Origin: Halotia branconii CENA392
GTDB taxonomy: Bacteria > Cyanobacteriota > Cyanobacteriia > Cyanobacteriales > Nostocaceae
Direction: 5' to 3'
DNA length: 64,000 bases
NCBI RefSeq assembly: GCF_029953635.1
Contig: NZ_CP124543.1
Location: 1,715,455 to 1,779,454 of the forward strand
The notes beneath the pieces are model-generated. The model made no database searches. It was not told where the DNA came from and saw only the letters and a program-made list of their open reading frames with translations. Numbering within the stretch: position 1 is the first letter of the stretch; each line of letters starts with the position of its first letter. Shown one piece after another: positions 1 to 9,083 of this stretch. A program made the position numbers and the translations under genes.

Positions 1-3000
1 GTAAAGCTGAATCATTTCTCGCTCGTCGCAGTATTCACCAATTAACACCTCTGGCTGGGTTGACTCTCCTAATAAATTCACGACTACCTGATGGTAAAGA
101 CTTTGGGTGTGGAGATAAGTATGCTGGCGTAGTTGCTGCATCACGCGGCGATGATCTTCTAGTATTTGCTTGAGGTCAGACAGTTCGCCACCAGTAAAAT
201 AAGTATTATGGTCGTACACGAGCAGGCTGAGTGCTGCCAGATTGAAATCACCAACTTCTAATGCACTGGTGTATGCTTGCAGTAGACCTGCTAGAGAAGT
301 TTTTGCAGGTTCTTTCCAATGTTTGAAGAAGCAATTAAAGTCAAACAGGGCTGCGGCTATATGCTTGGGTGACTGGAGGTATTGCAGGAGTTTCATCTCC
401 AGCTGTCCAAAGCAATAGCCCGCTTCAATATTACCCAATATGGCAATCAACATTAACCCATACAAACCGTAGGCATGAATCGATTCTGATGAATTTCCGT
501 ACTGCACCGATAGATCGAACTGCGCGAAGACTACTAGAGGCATGAGGTTGGGAGCAGCTTGATAGGCAGGCGACATGATGGTAGACAGAATCATCATTGC
601 TGCTTTTTTGTCCGGCGCAGTCATTGGGGGTAAATGCAACAAAGATTCTATCGCGCGATCGCTTAGTTGAATTTGGGTATGCTGGAGTGCTTGTCCAATG
701 TCGGCTGGGGTGGGCTGCTCTGGCAAATGTACCCCCAGAGGTTCGAGGACTTTTCGCGCCAGTTCCAGGGCTTCTAAAAGTTGGTTTTGCGCCATATAAG
801 CTCGAATCTTCGTGTCGTAAACGTTAATTCGATCAAGCCAAGAACGGGCATGAGCGAGTACAATCTCAGCGAACTGCTCCATTTGTTCAAAGTTAGCGTA
901 CAAAAAAGCACAATTAGCTGCACCTTCATAGAGAACGAGGGCGAGGGTATAGTGGTTCTGCCAGCAATCGCCCTTCAATAAAGAAATGCCCGTGTTGAAA
1001 TAGTCTAAAGCTGCCCCATAAGCCGTTGCACCCTTAGCTTTCTGTCCAGCCATCAAATTTAACTGTACGAGTTCTTGTTGTTCTGTTTCATCCTCAATCA
1101 GAGATATCCCCTTGTTGAGATGATTAGCGATCGCAAAAATCTGTTTATCCAGTTCGTTGACACTGGTTGCTTTTTGCAGCAAACGTCCAATCTGGAGGTG
1201 AGTAATTTGCTTTTCGGCTTCTGGAATTAGAGAATACGCTGCTTGCTGAACGCGATCGTGCAAAAACTTGTATGTCACAGTCTCTGGAATTTCTGGAGTA
1301 ACTATTTGACTTTCTTGCCCGACATAAAACTTATAAACTTCACTAATCGGTAAAATCAACCCTTCTTGCAACGCTTTCCACAATTCACCAGCTATTTCTA
1401 TCTCTGAGTGTTGCGAAACAATTGCCAAAGTTGCTAAATCAAATTGACTACCAATACAAGCAGCTAACTGTAATATGTGTTGAGTAGATGGCGGCAGTTT
1501 TCGTAATTGCAATGCCATAAATTCAACAACATCATCTGTAACTGCTTGCTGAGTTACTCGTGCAATATCGCATTGCCAAAACCCTGACTTAAAGTTAAAT
1601 TCAATCAGTTGCTCTTGATGTAGCGCTTTGAGAAACTGCGTCGCAAAAAACGGATTACCTTGAGTTTTTTGATATATCAATTTAGCAAGAGGCAAGGCTA
1701 AATTTTCTGTACATTTGAGCGTGTTAGCAACTAACTGATTCACTTGAGCGTGATTTAGAGGTGCTAAAGTAATCGTATTAATCGCTGCTTGGGTTTTTTG
1801 AATATCGCTCAAAGTCAATATTAATGGATGTGCTGGATTAACTTCGTTATCGCGATATGCACCAATTAATAAAAGATGACTTGTATCAGTCATTAATAGC
1901 TGCATTAAATTTAGTGATGCCGAATCTGCCCATTGCAAATCGTCTAAAAACATCACTAACGGATGTTCGGCGCTAGTAAAAACTTTAGTAAACTTTTGAA
2001 ATAATAAATTAAATCTATTTTGGGCGGCAATTTCTGATAATTCTGGCGCAGATGATTGTTCGCCAATAATTCTTGATAATTCGGGGATAACTTCAATAAT
2101 TACCTGGGCATTTTCTCCCAGTGCTAATAATATTTTGTTTTTCCATTGCTGAATCTGGACATCGCTGAGAGTTAATAATTGTCCCATTAAATCCCGGAAT
2201 GCTTGCACAAAAGCACTAAAGGGGATATTTCTTTGAAATTGGTCGTATTTACCTTTAATAAAATAACCGTGTTGCCGCACAATTGGTTTATGAACTTCGT
2301 TGACAACCGCTGTTTTCCCAACACCTGAAAAACCTGCTACCAGCATTATTTCTGTCGCGCCTTGACTGACACGTTCAAATGCTTGGAGTAGAGTTTCTAC
2401 TTCGGTTTCTCGTCCATAAAGTTTATCGGGGATGATGAAGCGATCGCACACATCCCTCTGTGCAATTGCAAAACTTTCAATTATGCCAGTTAAACGCAGT
2501 TGAGTTAAACAATTCTCTAAATCAAATTTCAGCCCCAATGCACTTTGATATCTATCTTCAGCATTTTTTGCCATCAATTTCATGACGATATCCGAAATCA
2601 CCTGCGGAATTTCTTCCCCCTGCCCCCTGCCCCCTGCCCCCTTTCCGAACCCCCTTGGTAGTTCCTTAGCGATGTGACAATGCACCATCTCCATCGGATC
2701 GTTTGATTGAAAAGGTAACTCTCCTGTGAGTAATTCGTAAAAAGTTACACCCAAAGAATAGAAATCTGTGCGATAGTCTATTCCTCGATTCATTCTGCCA
2801 GTTTGCTCTGGTGAAATATAGGCTAACGTCCCTTCTAAAACATTGGGATTGATTAAGATTTGAGTTTCTCTTGGCAGCAAAGATGCAATACTAAAGTCAA
2901 TTAATTTAACTTGTTTGGTTTCGGGATTAATTAAAATATTGGCAGGTTTAATATCTTTATGAATAATGCGATTGCGGTAGAGTATATCTAAGGTGTCGCA

Positions 3001-3354
3001 GAGAGCGATCGCAATTTGTAAAAACTCATCTAGAGACGCTATATTATTTTTGTTGGTAAAATAATCTTTCAGAGAAATTCCCCCAAAATCTTCCATCACC
3101 AACGCATAGCCATTTTGAAGCGGTTCGAGACTATAAGTTTGGACGATTAAAGGTGAGTTAAGATTTTTGGCAATAGTGTATTGATTACGAAATTGTACTA
3201 ATTCACTAAAGCTAGGATAAGGATTTTTTAGTAGTTTAATCACTACTTTGAAAAAGTCAGTATCCCGATACCCTCGATAAACCTGAGTTCTCGAACCATT
3301 GTAGATTTCTTCACTGATACGATATCCAGGAAGACTGATAAGAGTGCTAACCAT
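1..3354 (-). CDS. Ser/Thr protein kinase fused to AAA-type ATPase (partial, cut by left edge)
   Basis: The reading frame is open for 1118 codons from an ATG at 3354 to the window edge, so the C-terminus is missing. Residues 1-280 form a protein kinase: Lys at about 40, the HKDIKPAN catalytic loop with Asp134, and a DFS variant of DFG at 153. A P-loop ATPase follows (GFSGVGKT at about 341-348, then a hydrophobic strand ending in DD as Walker B), and then a long helical TPR-like region. This order is typical of the large cyanobacterial multi-sensor kinases, which usually continue into GAF and histidine-kinase domains. Those would lie outside the window. A CCCCCTG heptamer tract (2616-2644) is translated in frame as a Gly-rich loop near residues 238-247, just before the end of the kinase domain. 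Substrate unknown. Confidence 0.9.
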   Translation of the reverse strand, partial: MVSTLISLPGYRISEEIYNGSRTQVYRGYRDTDFFKVVIKLLKNPYPSFSELVQFRNQYTIAKNLNSPLIVQTYSLEPLQNGYALVMEDFGGISLKDYFTNKNNIASLDEFLQIAIALCDTLDILYRNRIIHKDIKPANILINPETKQVKLIDFSIASLLPRETQILINPNVLEGTLAYISPEQTGRMNRGIDYRTDFYSLGVTFYELLTGELPFQSNDPMEMVHCHIAKELPRGFGKGAGGRGQGEEIPQVISDIVMKLMAKNAEDRYQSALGLKFDLENCLTQLRLTGIIESFAIAQRDVCDRFIIPDKLYGRETEVETLLQAFERVSQGATEIMLVAGFSGVGKTAVVNEVHKPIVRQHGYFIKGKYDQFQRNIPFSAFVQAFRDLMGQLLTLSDVQIQQWKNKILLALGENAQVIIEVIPELSRIIGEQSSAPELSEIAAQNRFNLLFQKFTKVFTSAEHPLVMFLDDLQWADSASLNLMQLLMTDTSHLLLIGAYRDNEVNPAHPLILTLSDIQKTQAAINTITLAPLNHAQVNQLVANTLKCTENLALPLAKLIYQKTQGNPFFATQFLKALHQEQLIEFNFKSGFWQCDIARVTQQAVTDDVVEFMALQLRKLPPSTQHILQLAACIGSQFDLATLAIVSQHSEIEIAGELWKALQEGLILPISEVYKFYVGQESQIVTPEIPETVTYKFLHDRVQQAAYSLIPEAEKQITHLQIGRLLQKATSVNELDKQIFAIANHLNKGISLIEDETEQQELVQLNLMAGQKAKGATAYGAALDYFNTGISLLKGDCWQNHYTLALVLYEGAANCAFLYANFEQMEQFAEIVLAHARSWLDRINVYDTKIRAYMAQNQLLEALELARKVLEPLGVHLPEQPTPADIGQALQHTQIQLSDRAIESLLHLPPMTAPDKKAAMMILSTIMSPAYQAAPNLMPLVVFAQFDLSVQYGNSSESIHAYGLYGLMLIAILGNIEAGYCFGQLEMKLLQYLQSPKHIAAALFDFNCFFKHWKEPAKTSLAGLLQAYTSALEVGDFNLAALSLLVYDHNTYFTGGELSDLKQILEDHRRVMQQLRQHTYLHTQSLYHQVVVNLLGESTQPEVLIGEYCDEREMIQLY
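2616..2644. repeat. CCCCCTG heptamer tract inside kinase gene
   Basis: Three full CCCCCTG units plus a partial fourth lie inside the kinase reading frame without breaking it. The same kind of tract occurs between genes elsewhere in the window (for example near 32320 and 37950). Confidence 0.85.
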
Positions 3355-3683
3355 ACCGTCTAATCTTGATGATTTACAGATTTAGTATTCCCAGATGTAT
3401 GAAGTGTTTTTATAATCTACAAGGGAATGGGGCATTGGGTACTTGTACTGAGCGAAGTCGAAGTATTGGGCATGGGGAAGAATTTACTAACGCTCTATGC
3501 CCCAAGCAACAGGAGGAGCAACCTCGACTATCCATGAAGGGATGGAGTTTCTCGCCGCTTTCAATGGATGGGATAGACCACTAGGCACAAAAGTTACAAA
3601 ACTGTAATTCACAAGCAAGGCAAACTGTAATTTTGAGTCGGTTAAATCAGAAATATCAACAACTTATCTTTCTGAGGATGACC
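3355..3683. other. Intergenic region with dispersed repeat
   Basis: This is the divergent region between the kinase gene and the secreted repeat protein. Around 3447-3463 it holds a copy of the short dispersed motif with core GAGCGNAGTCGAAG, also seen near 10870, 37795, 37930 and 46520. It also holds GGGGCAT-type low-complexity tracts. The short open frames here show no coding character. Promoters for both genes should lie here, but no clear -35/-10 pair was identified. Confidence 0.5.
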
Positions 3684-4313
3684 ATGAATATTAATAAAGC
3701 AGTAGTCGTAACAGCAATTTCCGTTCTGGCTGGTACATTTGGTTTGATTTCGGTGAATCAGGTAAATGCCGCTAATCCATCTGCTCGGCTTGCCCAAGCT
3801 TCACAACAGCCCAATCAGCGACCAGACGGACAACGACGACCACACCATCCTGATTTTAAAGCAGCAGCAGCGAAGTTGGGTGTAACTGAACAACAATTAA
3901 AAGATGCACTAGGTGTACCTGCTAATCCTCCTACTCAAGGTGACAGAAGTCAGCGTCCGCCTCGTCCGGATTTTAAAGCAGCAGCAGCGAAGTTGGGTGT
4001 GACTGAACAACAATTAAAAGATGCCTTAGGAGTACCTGCTAATCCTCCAGGCGATCGCAATCATCAGCGTCCGCTTCGTCCTGATTTTAAGGCAGCAGCA
4101 GCGAAGTTGGGTGTAACTGAACAACAATTAAAAGATGCACTAGGAGTACCTGCTAATCCTCCTACTCAAGGTGATAGAAGTCAACGTCCGCCTCGTCCAG
4201 ATTTTGAAGCAGCAGCAACGAAGTTGGGCGTGACTGAACAACAATTAAAAGATGCACTGGGTGTACCTGATAATCCTCCTAATAATCGCCCAGAGCCTCC
4301 TGCAAATAGATAA
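3684..4313 (+). CDS. Secreted protein with four tandem ~39-residue repeats
   Basis: The ATG at 3684 is chosen because GAGG (3674-3677) sits 6 bases upstream and the protein then begins with a good signal peptide (MNINKAVVVTAISVLAGTF, cleavage near VNA). An upstream TTG or ATG in the same frame is less likely. The mature protein is almost entirely four near-identical repeats of about 38-40 residues. Each has a conserved core (DFKAAAAKLGVTEQQLKDAL) followed by a Gly-Val-Pro-x-Asn-Pro-Pro linker rich in Pro, Arg and Gln. Each core looks like a small helix-turn-helix pair. The DNA repeats are also highly similar, so the array is recent or kept uniform by recombination. It is probably exported to the periplasm or outside. 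No function recognised. Confidence 0.8.
   Translation: MNINKAVVVTAISVLAGTFGLISVNQVNAANPSARLAQASQQPNQRPDGQRRPHHPDFKAAAAKLGVTEQQLKDALGVPANPPTQGDRSQRPPRPDFKAAAAKLGVTEQQLKDALGVPANPPGDRNHQRPLRPDFKAAAAKLGVTEQQLKDALGVPANPPTQGDRSQRPPRPDFEAAATKLGVTEQQLKDALGVPDNPPNNRPEPPANR
3841..4290 (+). repeat. Four in-frame tandem DNA repeats (~115-120 bp)
   Basis: Four near-identical units encode the repeat cores of the secreted protein. The linkers vary in length (TQGDRSQRP versus GDRNHQRP), which is the usual mark of unit-wise duplication and loss. Confidence 0.85.
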
Positions 4314-4822
4314 TACTTCTTGTAGAAGTGGGGAAAAGGCTTCGCCGTAAGCGTTCCCTAAGGATACGGTTGAATGGCACTAAGTTTAATTATTTATTAA
4401 GGCAAGCAGAGGGAGCTGAGGAAGCAGGGGGTGCAGGGGGAGACAAAAAACAAGTGTATTCAATGATGTTGCAGTCACAAAAATTACTAGTAATTATTCT
4501 TTGCCTCCCCAGCTTTCCCTGCTTTTCTTAGTGCCATTCGGATACGGTTAAAGGTTTTTCTCTACCCTTTCCCCCTCACCCAAAAGCTATTTTATGTGGA
4601 ATTTGCTGAATGACAATACTGAAAAAGATGTGTTAAAACAATTTACTAATGATACTTCTCTATTTTTAATTAATACAGTAATTATATTTTTTTTGAATCA
4701 AGTCTAATAGTAGATGAGATTGAAATTCTGAGCTTGTTATTAATTAACTTTAGAAATACTGTATTAATCTGAAAAAATTTTTAAGTTTTTCTCTGTTATC
4801 AACATCATATAACGGAAAATAT
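4314..4822. other. Intergenic region containing a MITE-like element
   Basis: The first half is occupied by the MITE-like element at 4372-4539. The rest (4550-4822) is AT-rich, lies upstream of the oxygenase gene, and has no recognisable gene or strong hairpin. Confidence 0.6.
4372..4539. mobile_element. MITE-like element, 13-bp TIR and 10-bp target duplication
   Basis: This 168-bp segment starts with GAATGGCACTAAG (4372-4384) and ends with its exact reverse complement (4527-4539). It is flanked on both sides by the identical 10-mer GGATACGGTT (4362-4371 and 4540-4549). Perfect terminal inverted repeats directly bordered by a perfect direct repeat are the signature of a transposed element. 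The interior is purine-rich (AGCAGGG tracts) and encodes nothing convincing, so it would depend on a transposase elsewhere. Confidence 0.8.
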
Positions 4823-5704
4823 ATGCAACTAGCTTCACAGCAACTTGAGTCGAAAGATGTCAAAGTTCAGCTTCTTTTAGCCGGAGGTTATGAATACACC
4901 GTTTATTTAAAATCGGATGCACCTTTACTGCATAGTCTTTTAACAACAGTTGTAGCTCGTGCCTATAATAAAGAAGCTGCTGAGCATAATTTATTTCAAA
5001 TTCCCATAGATGCAGGTCATTCTGCTTTGTGTTTTTCAAGCGATCGCCTTGTAGGTGTAGTGACAGAACCTCCTGTGTGGATACAGCAAATAGAAGAAGT
5101 AAAGCCACCATCTCTTGATATTTTAAATTCTCATTATATACAAATCGAGAATTTCTTACCGCCCCAAGAATACGAGCAATTAATCAACTATGTTCTAGAC
5201 AAAGAATCAGATTTTGTAGCTACTAGTACTTCCACTAAAGATCAGGATTATCGCCGTTCAATGGTTCTTTATTCTTTTCCCGAATTTACTGAACTGATTG
5301 TAAAGCGGATTCAGGAAATAATGGGTGATGTAATAAGTAAGTTAGGATTACCTTCATTTGTAATATCTCAAATCGAATGTCAATTAACAGCACATAATGA
5401 TGGTAACTATTACAAAATGCATAATGATAATGGCAGTCCAGAAACGGCTACCAGAGAATTAACCTATGTTTATTATTTTAATAAACAACCAAAGGCTTTT
5501 TCTGGAGGTGAACTAATAATTTATGACAGTAAAATTGAAAATAATTTTTATGTAAATGCAGAATCTTATAAAAAATTAGAACCACTAAATAACAGTATTG
5601 TGTTTTTCATCAGCCGATATATGCATGAAGTTTTACCTGTGATTTGTCCCTCTAAAGCTTTTGCCGATAGTCGTTTTACTATTAACGGCTGGGTACGCCG
5701 ATAA
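4823..5704 (+). CDS. 2OG-Fe(II) dioxygenase family protein
   Basis: The protein has 293 residues. The C-terminal half reads as a prolyl-4-hydroxylase-like double-stranded beta-helix: a HxD iron motif in YKMHNDNG (about 193-198), a following strand ending GGELIIYD, a second iron His in RYMHEVLPV, and a conserved Arg near SRFTING that would bind the 2-oxoglutarate carboxylate. The N-terminal 100 residues form a separate small beta-rich region of unknown role. The family hydroxylates peptides or small molecules with Fe(II), O2 and 2-oxoglutarate. The substrate cannot be told here. The gene stands alone between repeat-rich spacers. Confidence 0.8.
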   Translation: MQLASQQLESKDVKVQLLLAGGYEYTVYLKSDAPLLHSLLTTVVARAYNKEAAEHNLFQIPIDAGHSALCFSSDRLVGVVTEPPVWIQQIEEVKPPSLDILNSHYIQIENFLPPQEYEQLINYVLDKESDFVATSTSTKDQDYRRSMVLYSFPEFTELIVKRIQEIMGDVISKLGLPSFVISQIECQLTAHNDGNYYKMHNDNGSPETATRELTYVYYFNKQPKAFSGGELIIYDSKIENNFYVNAESYKKLEPLNNSIVFFISRYMHEVLPVICPSKAFADSRFTINGWVRR

Positions 5705-5755
5705 TTTAATTCAGTCTCAAAGCTGAATATTAGTAAATACCTAAGCAGAATTAAT

Positions 5756-5849
5756 TAGGACTTACGCAATAACTCTTTGAAAGTCCTATTTCTCTGTGTT
5801 CTCAGCGTCCTCTGCGGTTAGATTTTCCGTTGCCTGTGCGTCAGTTCTG
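5756..5849. mobile_element. MITE-like element of the TAGGACTTACGCA family, 5-bp TSD
   Basis: It begins TAGGACTTACGCA (5756-5768) and ends in an imperfect inverse copy (TGCGTCAGTTCTG, 5837-5849). It is bordered by TTAAT on both sides (5751-5755 and 5850-5854). About 94 bp, non-coding. Further copies of this terminus are at 54465 (also with a 5-bp duplication), 52269, 59813, 35527 and 35776. Confidence 0.65.
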
Positions 5850-5916
5850 TTAATTACACAGATTGTTTCTCTGTCAATAGTTCCCTCTCTCCACAAATGA
5901 ATTTAATTTTGCACGA

Positions 5917-7110
5917 CTACTTATAATCAATATTTTCTTTAATACTATTCAATATAGTTTGCAAACCTTGTACTAATCTATTCATACCTTCTTTGGCAGT
6001 GTGTTTTTGCAATGCACCATAAGCAACTCTAAGATAACATCCGTTGTTGATGCCAAAGGTTGTACCGGGAATCACTGCTACTTTATATTCTTGAATTAAT
6101 CTTTTGACTAATTCCAAAGCATCCATTTGAGTGTGAACTTTTAGGAAAAAATAGAAAGCACCATCGGCAGGAGTAATACTACATAAGCTTTTTAATCTAT
6201 GCAAATCTGCTATTACTAGTTGCCGGACTTCAGCGATCGCACCAATATTTTCTTTTAAATAGTCATCTTTTGCTTGCAATGCCCCTAAAGCCGCATACTG
6301 AGAAATTACTGGCGGACAAATCAAAATTGTATCTTGGACTTTTTTGACAGCCACCAGCAGGTGTTGAGGAATCACCATATAGCCAATACGCCAACTAGCA
6401 AAACCATAAGCTTTAGAAAGGCTGTAGAGGGAAATTGTATACTTACTACTGCTAGCAAATGCGCCAGGAGAAACGTGTTTGACTTGGTTATAAGTAAAAT
6501 ATTCGTATGCTTCATCGCTAATGTGGTAAATGCCAAGTTCGCCACAAATTTGATTTACTTGGTGTAATGCGGCTTGAGAATAAACAACTCCTGTGGGATT
6601 ATTAGGAGAAATGGTGACGATCGCTCGTGTTTTGGGTGTAATTGCTTGAGCGATCGCTTCTAGACGTAATTGGTAATTTTCGTCTGTCTCTACTAATACA
6701 GCTTGACAACCCGCCATTGCGATCGCCATTTCATGATTGAAATAATAAGGTGTATTGAGAATAATTTCATCGTCTGGGGAAGTTATAGCTAGAATGGCGT
6801 TCATAAACCCCATATTGCTACCTGCGGTGACAACAATACAGTTTTCGCTGTTGATTTCAATACCGTTAAAAGTTGACAATTTTGCTGTCAGTGCTGCTAA
6901 TAAAGGAGGAATACCCTCCACTGGTTGATATAAATTATTCGTGGGTTCGGCGAGAAATTTGGGTAAAAGTTCTATTGCTTCTGGTGGTGGATTATACGAA
7001 ACTACACCCTGTCCTAAAGATATAGTTCCAGGAGAGTTTTTAATTAATTCCCCAATTATAGGAATAATTGGCGACTGTACCGCCTGCATACGGGAAGTGA
7101 AAAATGTCAT
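5917..7110 (-). CDS. Class I/II PLP-dependent aminotransferase
   Basis: The protein has 397 residues, the usual length for fold-type I aspartate-aminotransferase-like enzymes. Visible motifs are NPTGVVY (PLP-binding Asn region), SDEAYEYF with the pyridine-nitrogen Asp, SLSKAYGFASWRIGY with the Schiff-base Lys, and a C-terminal Arg in LRVAYGA that binds the substrate carboxylate. It would transfer an amino group between an amino acid and a 2-oxo acid in the cytoplasm. The amino donor cannot be deduced. It starts only 9 bp after the end of the carboxysome-shell-type gene on the same strand, so the two are very likely co-transcribed. Confidence 0.88.
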   Translation of the reverse strand: MTFFTSRMQAVQSPIIPIIGELIKNSPGTISLGQGVVSYNPPPEAIELLPKFLAEPTNNLYQPVEGIPPLLAALTAKLSTFNGIEINSENCIVVTAGSNMGFMNAILAITSPDDEIILNTPYYFNHEMAIAMAGCQAVLVETDENYQLRLEAIAQAITPKTRAIVTISPNNPTGVVYSQAALHQVNQICGELGIYHISDEAYEYFTYNQVKHVSPGAFASSSKYTISLYSLSKAYGFASWRIGYMVIPQHLLVAVKKVQDTILICPPVISQYAALGALQAKDDYLKENIGAIAEVRQLVIADLHRLKSLCSITPADGAFYFFLKVHTQMDALELVKRLIQEYKVAVIPGTTFGINNGCYLRVAYGALQKHTAKEGMNRLVQGLQTILNSIKENIDYK

Positions 7111-7119
7111 ATCGAATTT

Positions 7120-7458
7120 TTACGCTGATAAAGGTGGAGGAAACCGGATATCTGCCGCAAATTGCTCCACATTGGCACTGCGATGAATCGGTAAAACATA
7201 TTCTAAATTTTCATGGGGACGAGGAATAACATGATTGCTCAGTATCTCGCCTCCGTTAACTTGCTTTACTGCTGCCAATCCTGCACTTACAGCCACATTC
7301 ACCTCACCCACATTTCCCCGAATTAAGACAGTAATTCGTCCCAAATCAGTATTTTCATAACCAACCAAAGTGACACGAGCAGCTTTACACATAGCATCCC
7401 CTGCTTCTATTGCTGCGGGAATGCCATAGACTTCAATCATACCTAGTGCCAGTGTCAT
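7120..7458 (-). CDS. BMC-domain shell protein, CcmK type
   Basis: This is a single bacterial-microcompartment (Pfam BMC) domain of about 112 residues with the hallmark strings GMIEVYG, DAMCKAARVTLVGYE and VLIRGNVGEV. Such proteins form hexagonal tiles of carboxysome shells. The ATG at 7458 gives the normal CcmK N-terminus (MTLALGMIEVYG). An in-frame TTG at 7491 would add 11 residues and is less likely. It lies alone, without ccmL, ccmM, ccmN or Rubisco genes nearby, so it is a satellite shell gene like ccmK3-ccmK6. The downstream partner is an aminotransferase, which is unusual. The exact ccmK number cannot be assigned by eye. Confidence 0.88.
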   Translation of the reverse strand: MTLALGMIEVYGIPAAIEAGDAMCKAARVTLVGYENTDLGRITVLIRGNVGEVNVAVSAGLAAVKQVNGGEILSNHVIPRPHENLEYVLPIHRSANVEQFAADIRFPPPLSA

Positions 7459-7884
7459 ACCGCAGGTTTTAGGTTGTTGTAATACAATCAAAATCCTATC
7501 ACCTTATACCGTTTTACTTTAAAGTTGATACATTTGGGCAAGCAGGGGAGGCAGGGGAAGTAAGAAAAGTAATTTGTATCAGTAATTTCGTGAAATGGTA
7601 TTAGGACTTATACCAATTCTTTAAAATTTAGCAACAATTTAGAAATCAAACCGGATTATTATATGTGTAGATAGATGCCAGATTTATAAAATTATTTAAA
7701 GCTTAATAGCCGCATACCGACAGCTTGCCATACTGACTTCTCCACCATGCATGATACTTAATCAGTCGTTTAATAGAAATAAGCGATCGCTACAAACACC
7801 CCTGCGCTAGAGGTGACTAATAAAGTATTTTTCTACGATCAAGTAGCATTAAGAACCCTATTTGCAACAAACTCCAGGTGTATC
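7459..7884. other. Intergenic region between divergent genes
   Basis: Divergent promoter region for the BMC gene and the DJ-1/PfpI gene. It contains a GCAGGGGAGGCAGGGG tract near 7540 and a HIP1-type GCGATCGC near 7784. No RNA gene, hairpin or coding sequence was seen. Confidence 0.4.
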
Positions 7885-8448
7885 ATGCGTGAGCTATCAA
7901 ATTTACGTGTAGCGGTTATTGCAACCGATGGTTTTGAAGAATCAGAACTTGTTGAGCCAGTGCGTGCTTTGAAAGAAGCTGGTGCAACAGTAGAAATTTT
8001 GTCAGCCAAGTCAGGTCAAATTCAAGCATTTCGACATCATGACAAAACCATTATGGTTAATGTTGACCGAGTGCTTGATCAAGCTAAACCCGATGAGTAT
8101 GATGCTGTACTATTACCAGGAGGCGCTCTGAACGCAGATACCCTCCGCATGGAGTCAGCAGTCCAATCTTTCCTGCGTCAAATACAAGAGGCAAACAAAC
8201 CAATTGCTGCAATTTGTCATGCTCCGTGGGAGTTAGTTTCCGCTGATTTAGTGCGTGGACGAACGCTGACTAGTTACTATACTATTCAAGACGATATTCG
8301 TAACGCAGGCGGCAATTGGGTAGATCAAGAAGTTGTGGTAGATGGCAACTGGGTAACAAGTCGCCAGCCAGATGATATACCCGCATTCAATCGAGAAATG
8401 TTAGAGCTATTATCGCGCTTAGTTTCTTCTGGTTCTGGCACTCGCTAA
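7885..8448 (+). CDS. DJ-1/PfpI family protein
   Basis: The ATG at 7885 (MRELSNLRVAVIATDGFEES) is preceded by AGGTG about 8 bases upstream and gives the usual family N-terminus. The open frame extends further upstream from a poorer start. About 187 residues. The nucleophile elbow is visible as AAICHAPWEL, with the catalytic Cys before a His, and the early acidic residue is in DGFEESEL. The length and the DDIRNAGGNW and VTSRQPDD strings match the YhbO/PfpI glyoxalase/deglycase-like subgroup, which is linked to stress and carbonyl detoxification. Cytoplasmic, no signal peptide. Confidence 0.88.
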   Translation: MRELSNLRVAVIATDGFEESELVEPVRALKEAGATVEILSAKSGQIQAFRHHDKTIMVNVDRVLDQAKPDEYDAVLLPGGALNADTLRMESAVQSFLRQIQEANKPIAAICHAPWELVSADLVRGRTLTSYYTIQDDIRNAGGNWVDQEVVVDGNWVTSRQPDDIPAFNREMLELLSRLVSSGSGTR

Positions 8449-8612
8449 ATATAACAGGAGGCAGAGGGCAGGAGGTAAAAACATGACTATATCTTGACTT
8501 CACGCTTTTAAAATGTCCTAACCTTTGCTTCCATTGCCATACATCTAAACTTTAGCCAAATCGTTCATCAAAAAACTCTCAAGCTTTTTGTAGAAATATT
8601 CCTAACAAAACT

Positions 8613-9077
8613 ATGGAAATTAGAAGCTCAGCTTTTTTTATCGGCAACACTATTCCCTTTAAATACACTTGTGATGGAGATGATATTTCTCCTCCTATAC
8701 ATTGGGAAGCACCACCTCAACAAACAAAGAGTTTTGCCTTGATTGTTGATGACCCTGATGCACCCGACGAAACGTTTACTCATTGGGTTATTTACAATAT
8801 TCCAGCGGATACTCGCGAATTACCAGAAGATGTTCCTAAGCAGTCTCAACTTCCTGACGGCGTATTGCAAGGAGAAAATAGTTTTGGCAAGGTGGGCTTT
8901 GGAGGACCTTGCCCACCAAAAAATGAGACCCATCGCTACTTTTTCAAAATCTATGCGTTAGATCAAATGCTCGATTTGCCAGCAGAAGCAAACAAACAAC
9001 AGCTACTAGCAGCCATAGATAACCATGTATTGGATAAAGCAGAAGTTATGGGACGCTATGCTAGGGAAATTAAGTAA
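8613..9077 (+). CDS. YbhB/YbcL family Raf-kinase-inhibitor-like (PEBP) protein
   Basis: The protein has 154 residues. The phosphatidylethanolamine-binding-protein pocket motifs are clear: the CDGDDISPP start of the ligand loop, VDDPDAPDETFTHWV (DPDxP plus the HW pair), and FGGPCPPKNETHRYFFKIYA (GxPP...HRY). The bacterial YbhB/YbcL group has unknown ligands. It follows the DJ-1 gene on the same strand after about 165 bp, so co-transcription is possible but not shown. Confidence 0.9.
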   Translation: MEIRSSAFFIGNTIPFKYTCDGDDISPPIHWEAPPQQTKSFALIVDDPDAPDETFTHWVIYNIPADTRELPEDVPKQSQLPDGVLQGENSFGKVGFGGPCPPKNETHRYFFKIYALDQMLDLPAEANKQQLLAAIDNHVLDKAEVMGRYAREIK

Positions 9078-9083
9078 ACACTG

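Noticed and set aside
3366..3584. Open frame on the plus strand before the repeat protein
   Set aside because: It is made of dispersed repeat sequence, has no ribosome-binding site and no coherent protein character.
4328..4531. 67-codon frame on the plus strand
   Set aside because: It runs through the MITE-like element and its purine tracts, so it is a by-product of the insertion.
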